A stretch of 64,000 nucleotides of DNA from an uncultured Clostridia bacterium (GTDB lineage: Bacteria; Bacillota; Clostridia; Christensenellales; Borkfalkiaceae). Below are positions 60,372-64,000 of this stretch, in pieces. The notes under the pieces are model-generated. The model saw only the letters and a program-made list of their open reading frames with translations, did no database searches and was not told where the DNA came from. The stretch's first letter is position 1. Every line of letters starts with the position of its first letter. The stretch lies in NCBI GenBank assembly GCA_947632195.1, contig CANROE010000007.1, forward strand, positions 1 through 64,000, in the 5' to 3' direction. The translations under genes and the position numbers were made by a program.

Positions 60372-62264
60372 ATGAAACAGCTGAACGTCGGCATTTTTGC
60401 GCACATCGACGCGGGAAAAACCACCCTCACCGAGCGCCTCTTGTATGAGGCGGGGGTGTTGCGCGCCCTCGGCAGCGTGGACGAGGGGACGGGGTTTACC
60501 GACTTTTTGGAAGTAGAACGCCGTCGCGGCATATCCGTGCGGGACGCCACCGTCACCTTCCGCTACGGTGATACGACCGTCAACCTCATCGACACGCCAG
60601 GGCACGCCGACTTTTTCGAGGAGACCGAACTCGCCCTGACCGCCGCAGACGTTGCGGTGCTCGTGCTCTCCGCGCGCGAAGGGGTGGAGGCGCAGACGGA
60701 ACTTCTGCTCGACGCCCTGAAACGGCGCAAACTCCCCCTCCTCGTGTTTGTGAATAAGTGCGATCTGGAAGGGATCGACCTCAAAAAACTCAATACAGGT
60801 ATCAAAAAAGCCCTCCCCTGCGAGGCTCTGCCGTGGGAGCGGTCTTTTTCGGACGGCTTTACCGAAAACGCCGTGACGGCGCTCGGCGACGAAAATCTGC
60901 TCGAAGAATATCTTAGCGGCACGCTGGCAAGAGAGCGGCTTTTCACCGAGCTCACCCGCGCCTGTTCTTCGGCGAAGATCGCGCCCATGCTCTTCGGCAG
61001 CGCAAAGACGGGCGACGGGGTGAAGGAACTTTTGGAAACGCTCTGCTCCTTTTACGACTTTCCCGCAGAGGAAAACGCCCCCTTTTCGGCGTTCGTCTAT
61101 CAGGTGGAGCACCGTAAAAATCTCGGAAAACTTGCGCACGTCCGCGTATTTACGGGAAAACTCGGCGTGCGGGAGGACGTTTTCAACCGCCGCACCGAGA
61201 GCCTCTTTAAGGCGGCGCAATTAAAGCGCATCAAGGGGGAGAAATACGCCGACGCGCCCTCCCTTGCGGCGGGAGAGACGGGCGCGGTGCTCGGGCTTTC
61301 GGATGTGCGGGCGGGCGACTTTCTCGGCGCGCCCCCGCCCGTCGCGCCCCTGCACCTGTTCACCCCCTATCTGCGCGTGAAAGTGACCCCGTGCGACGAA
61401 GAAGTTCTCCCCGCGCTCAAAGCGGCGCTCGAAGAGCTCTCGGACGAATCTCCCCTCCTCGCCCTCGAATGGCGGAAGGAAAAGCGGGAGCTGACCGTTG
61501 CCGCCTCGGGAAGGGTGCAGACGGAGATCTTAAAAGAGACCCTCTTGACCCGTTTCGGCATTCGGGCGGACGTGAGCGCGCCCTCCGTGATCTACCGCGA
61601 GACCCCCGCGCGGGCGGGCTACGGGTTCGAGGCGTACACCATGCCCAAGCCCTGCTGGGCGGTGGTGAAATTTTACATTGAGCCGCTGCCCCGTGGGAGC
61701 GGGTTCGTGTATGAGAGCGTCGCGCCCGAAAAGCACATTGCCTACCGCTATCAGGAGCATGTAAAGACGGCGACGGCGCAAACGCTCGGACAGGGGCTGA
61801 AAGGGTGGCAGGTGACCGACCTCAAAGTGACCCTCGTGGACGGCGAGCACCATGTGCAGCATACCCATCCGCTCGACTTTTTCACGGCGACCCCCATGGG
61901 CATTATGGACGGGCTGAGAAATTGCGGCACGATCCTGTTGGAGCCCGTGCTCGAAGTGAAGGTGACCGCGCCCGAGACTGCGCTCGGGAAGGTGGCGGGA
62001 GAGCTCTCCGCGCGGCGGGGAACGCTCGGCGACCCGACCTTCGGCGAGGGGAAATTCACGCTCTCGGCGCAGGTGCCTGCGGAGGAGACGTTTGACCTCG
62101 GCGAAAAGATCGCCGCCCTCACGGGAGGGCGGGGAAGTTATTCGGCGCGGCTTTTGGGGTACTTCCCCTGCCCCGAAGGGCACGGACGGGAGCGCGAACG
62201 GGTGGGCGTGGACCCCCTCGACCGCTCCCTCTGGATCCTGCACTGCCGCGGCGCGTATAAGTGA
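60372..62264 (+). CDS. TetM/TetO-like ribosomal-protection-type GTPase
   Basis: 630 residues, EF-G-related. G1 is AHIDAGKTTL, G2 region RRRGISVRDATV, G3 DTPGHADFFEE, G4 NKCD. Domains II-V follow, as in Tet(M) (639 residues). Many Clostridia encode such relatives without proven tetracycline resistance, so drug protection is possible but unproven. No ribosome binding site is seen; ATG 60372 coincides with the predicted transcription start. The ORF-track start at 60288 lies inside the preceding terminator. Confidence 0.88.
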   Translation: MKQLNVGIFAHIDAGKTTLTERLLYEAGVLRALGSVDEGTGFTDFLEVERRRGISVRDATVTFRYGDTTVNLIDTPGHADFFEETELALTAADVAVLVLSAREGVEAQTELLLDALKRRKLPLLVFVNKCDLEGIDLKKLNTGIKKALPCEALPWERSFSDGFTENAVTALGDENLLEEYLSGTLARERLFTELTRACSSAKIAPMLFGSAKTGDGVKELLETLCSFYDFPAEENAPFSAFVYQVEHRKNLGKLAHVRVFTGKLGVREDVFNRRTESLFKAAQLKRIKGEKYADAPSLAAGETGAVLGLSDVRAGDFLGAPPPVAPLHLFTPYLRVKVTPCDEEVLPALKAALEELSDESPLLALEWRKEKRELTVAASGRVQTEILKETLLTRFGIRADVSAPSVIYRETPARAGYGFEAYTMPKPCWAVVKFYIEPLPRGSGFVYESVAPEKHIAYRYQEHVKTATAQTLGQGLKGWQVTDLKVTLVDGEHHVQHTHPLDFFTATPMGIMDGLRNCGTILLEPVLEVKVTAPETALGKVAGELSARRGTLGDPTFGEGKFTLSAQVPAEETFDLGEKIAALTGGRGSYSARLLGYFPCPEGHGRERERVGVDPLDRSLWILHCRGAYK

Positions 62265-62340
62265 GCATGCGCTTGTAAATAGAACTTGCGGGCGGGGCAG
62301 CATGACGCTTTATCGGTATTGCAGGTGCCCCGATCATAAC

Positions 62341-62373
62341 GCGGCGGCGCGGACATTCTGTCCGCGCCGCCGC
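62341..62373. terminator. GC-rich hairpin between the GTPase gene and ansA
   Basis: GCGGCGGCGCGGACA pairs with TGTCCGCGCCGCCGC, followed by TTTC on the plus strand. Between convergent genes. Confidence 0.6.
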
Positions 62374-62385
62374 TTTCACCTCATT

Positions 62386-63375
62386 CTAAAAAATATCCTT
62401 TTCCACGGGGGTGTAGAAGAGCTGTTCTACCTGCGCAACCTCTTTGGTCTGCGCCAAAATCCACATCAGCTTGGCAACGGCGCATTCGAGCGTCATGTTG
62501 CGCGCTTCAAGGACCCGCCCGCACGCTTTGAGCCGCCGCCCCACCTCGTAGCTTTCGAGAGAACTCCCCTCCCGCTCCACCTGCGTGGAGACGACGACCG
62601 TCTTTCCCTTTGCAAGAAACGCTTTGAGCTTTTCAAAAAATTCGCCGTTGGCGTAGTTGGGCAGCCCGCCCGAGCCGAACGTCTCCAAAATCAGCCCGTC
62701 GCAGTGCTCCGAGAGATAGTCGAGAATGTCCGCCCTAAGCCCGGGGAACATTTTCAGCACAAAGATGTCCGGGTCGAGGGCGTGGAAAAAGCTGACCGCC
62801 CGCTTGGGCTCTTCGCGGAGATAATAGACGGGCTTGCCGTCTCGCAAGACGCCGATCTCGGGGAAATCCACGCTCGAAAAGGCGTTGTAGCTGCGGGTGC
62901 GGGTCTTTTTGGCGCGCGTGCCCAAAATGATGTTCCCGTCGAACACGACCTTCACCCCCGCCGCGTTGTCGTCGGCGCAGTAGGAAAAGGCGTCGATGAG
63001 GTTCTTGCGGGCGTCCGTATCCCGCAGATACACCGACTTCTGCGACCCCGTGAGCACGATGGGCTTGGGGCTCGATTGGATGAGATAGGAGAGCGCCGCC
63101 GCCGTGTACGCCATCGTATCCGTGCCGTGGGTGACGACGAATCCGTCGTACTTTTGATAATTTTCCTCGACGATGCGGGCGATTTCCAGCCAATGGGCGT
63201 AGTAGACGTTGGTGCTGTCGAGATTGAAGGGTTGCAGCTCCGTCACGCGGCAGAGCTCCGCGATCTCGGGCACGCTCGCGAGCAATTCTGCGGAAGTGAG
63301 GGCGGGGGCAAGTCCCTCGCCGCTGTTTTTGGAGGCGATCGTGCCCCCCGTTGCGATCATGAGAATGTGTTTCAA
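62386..63375 (-). CDS. ansA: L-asparaginase, type I
   Basis: 329 residues; hydrolyses asparagine to aspartate and ammonia. The first catalytic Thr is in IATGGTIAS, the second in VTHGTDTMAYT; VLTGSQKS and TFGSGGLPNY complete the site. No signal peptide, so cytosolic. The start overlaps the upstream gene's stop (ATGA). Confidence 0.93.
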   Translation of the reverse strand: MKHILMIATGGTIASKNSGEGLAPALTSAELLASVPEIAELCRVTELQPFNLDSTNVYYAHWLEIARIVEENYQKYDGFVVTHGTDTMAYTAAALSYLIQSSPKPIVLTGSQKSVYLRDTDARKNLIDAFSYCADDNAAGVKVVFDGNIILGTRAKKTRTRSYNAFSSVDFPEIGVLRDGKPVYYLREEPKRAVSFFHALDPDIFVLKMFPGLRADILDYLSEHCDGLILETFGSGGLPNYANGEFFEKLKAFLAKGKTVVVSTQVEREGSSLESYEVGRRLKACGRVLEARNMTLECAVAKLMWILAQTKEVAQVEQLFYTPVEKDIF

Positions 63376-63941
63376 CGCAGTTTCTCCTTTAATAGCATAG
63401 CGGTCTCTTCGCCGATCTGCTCCGCCGCGCCTTTCTCTCCCCGCAGGAGGGAATAGAGCAGGCGGAACGCCCTTTCCCCCTCCCCGCCGAAGAGGAGCAC
63501 CCCGCCCGCCGCACGGGCGATCTCTTCATAGAGCGCGGGATCGTCCGCAGGAAGGCTGAGCGTCTTGGTTATGCCGTACGCCGCAATGTCCGTCCTGTCC
63601 TTGAGAAGAGTTTTTGAAAGCACCAGCCGTCCGTATGGGGTGTAGTGCTTTTCGTCGTAGCGCACGCCGCCGAATTCGAGCAGTTCCGTCTCCCCCAAGA
63701 GCAGCTTGCGCGCGCCGAATTTGGCCGTTACGCCCTTGATGAGCCTCAGATCGTAAGGGGCGTTTTCCTCCGTCGCCGAGAGCGTCTTTTCCACCCGCGC
63801 CGCCTGCAACCTGTCGTGCGCGCCGACGGGCGCGAGCACCCGCTCCCCCTCTTTCAAGGGGATCGCGGACTGATACCAATACACCCTGTCTTTGAGGTTC
63901 GGGTCCTCGGTAAAGCGCAGGGCCGCAAAGTCGTACTTCAT
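63372..63941 (-). CDS. Hypothetical protein upstream of ansA
   Basis: 189 residues, soluble, not recognised. The N-terminal part (VYWYQSAIPLKEGERVLAPV, then GAHDRLQAARVEKTL) looks like a small beta-barrel. A second half contains AYGITKTLSLPADDPALYEE and GGVLLFGGEGERAF. ATGA overlaps on both ends tie it into an operon with ansA and the gene that runs off the window. Confidence 0.6.
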   Translation of the reverse strand: MKYDFAALRFTEDPNLKDRVYWYQSAIPLKEGERVLAPVGAHDRLQAARVEKTLSATEENAPYDLRLIKGVTAKFGARKLLLGETELLEFGGVRYDEKHYTPYGRLVLSKTLLKDRTDIAAYGITKTLSLPADDPALYEEIARAAGGVLLFGGEGERAFRLLYSLLRGEKGAAEQIGEETAMLLKEKLR

Positions 63942-64000
63942 TGCCCGAGCCCTTGTCTGGACACGGACAGCACGTCCGCGATCTGCCGCCGCACGAACTG
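63938..64000 (-). CDS. C-terminal end of a gene running off the window
   Basis: The last 20 codons (QFVRRQIADVLSVSRQGLGQ and stop) are open to the window edge and end in an ATGA overlap with the next gene. Too short to identify. Confidence 0.5.
   Translation of the reverse strand, partial: QFVRRQIADVLSVSRQGLGQ

Noticed and set aside
60372-62264. Calling the GTPase a proven tetracycline resistance gene or elongation factor G
   Set aside because: Length and domain order fit the TetM/TetO-like group, but related chromosomal proteins without known resistance exist and no mobile context is present.
1-64000. tRNA, rRNA, tmRNA, SRP RNA, prophage or insertion-sequence genes
   Set aside because: I scanned intergenic regions and ORFs and saw no convincing cloverleaf, rRNA signature, transposase, integrase or phage structural gene.

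Overview
The window reads as chromosomal DNA from a GC-rich, Gram-positive-type Clostridia/Firmicute, possibly an uncultured Christensenellales-like lineage (inference). Supporting signs are the spore-former block yqfC-yqfD-phoH-HD-ybeY-era-yqzL-recO, a pyrK/pyrDB-type dihydroorotate dehydrogenase, ppdK, an L27 with a cleavable-looking N-terminus, strong AGGAGG-type ribosome binding sites and TTGACA/TATAAT-type promoters. No rRNA, tRNA, CRISPR, transposase or phage gene was seen.

Layout. 1-6.7 kb (minus): ppdK, then metG-tatD-rsmA. 6.7-12.8 kb: two paralogous collagen-like/leucine-rich-repeat surface lipoprotein genes (plus), each preceded by a promoter and a similarly folded leader RNA with its own terminator; between them, on minus, are an iron-sulfur aldo/keto reductase and a DUF1893 gene. 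12.9-18.9 kb (minus): the tightly overlapped yqfC...recO operon. 19-22 kb: a third leucine-rich-repeat lipoprotein divergent from a small XRE repressor. 22-30 kb: gap, a PRC-barrel-like gene, and the pyr operon (metallophosphoesterase-pyrB-C-F-K-D-E). 30.5-33 kb: an ECF sigma factor and a membrane-anchored beta-propeller protein. 33.4-43 kb: rpmA/rplU, thrC, a P-loop protein, an aminotransferase, prfA, a DUF1385-PrmC fusion and rpmE. 42.7-48 kb: an MDR-type dehydrogenase, cardiolipin synthase, a HAD phosphatase, a YfcE-type phosphodiesterase and two small two-helix membrane proteins. 48-52.5 kb: a PAS-PP2C phosphatase, a diacylglycerol kinase, cca, and rpsF-ssb-rpsR. 52.5-57 kb: an XRE/membrane-protein pair and a TetR-controlled butanol-dehydrogenase cluster that contains a decayed aldo/keto reductase. 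57-64 kb: dinB, an ECF-controlled phosphate-binding-like protein, a TetM-like GTPase, an asparaginase and an uncharacterised gene.

Intergenic space is crowded with at least four dispersed repeat families. A: TGTCATTTCGAGCG...GAGATTTCTC. B: GGCTCCCCCTT...GAGGGGGAGCTG...GACTGAGGGGGTG. C: GCTGTCCCTGAAAGGGAAAGT. D: a shared CATGCGGCAAATTGTGGGCGC segment. Families A and B have also entered metG, and family C has entered recO, in frame, so repeat DNA is translated. Separate sets of long GC-rich hairpins sit at operon ends.

The most notable signals are: (1) repeat-derived coding sequence in metG and recO; (2) two leader RNAs whose paired stems have changed together; (3) an apparent ECF regulon defined by two nearly identical promoters 28 kb apart; (4) several genes whose ATG lies exactly at the predicted transcription start (leaderless mRNAs); (5) a divergent cca/dagK promoter pair that shares one self-complementary -35 hexamer; and (6) a repressor/lipoprotein module with an operator pair placed on both promoters. 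All function calls come from motif and family recognition by eye; no search was run.
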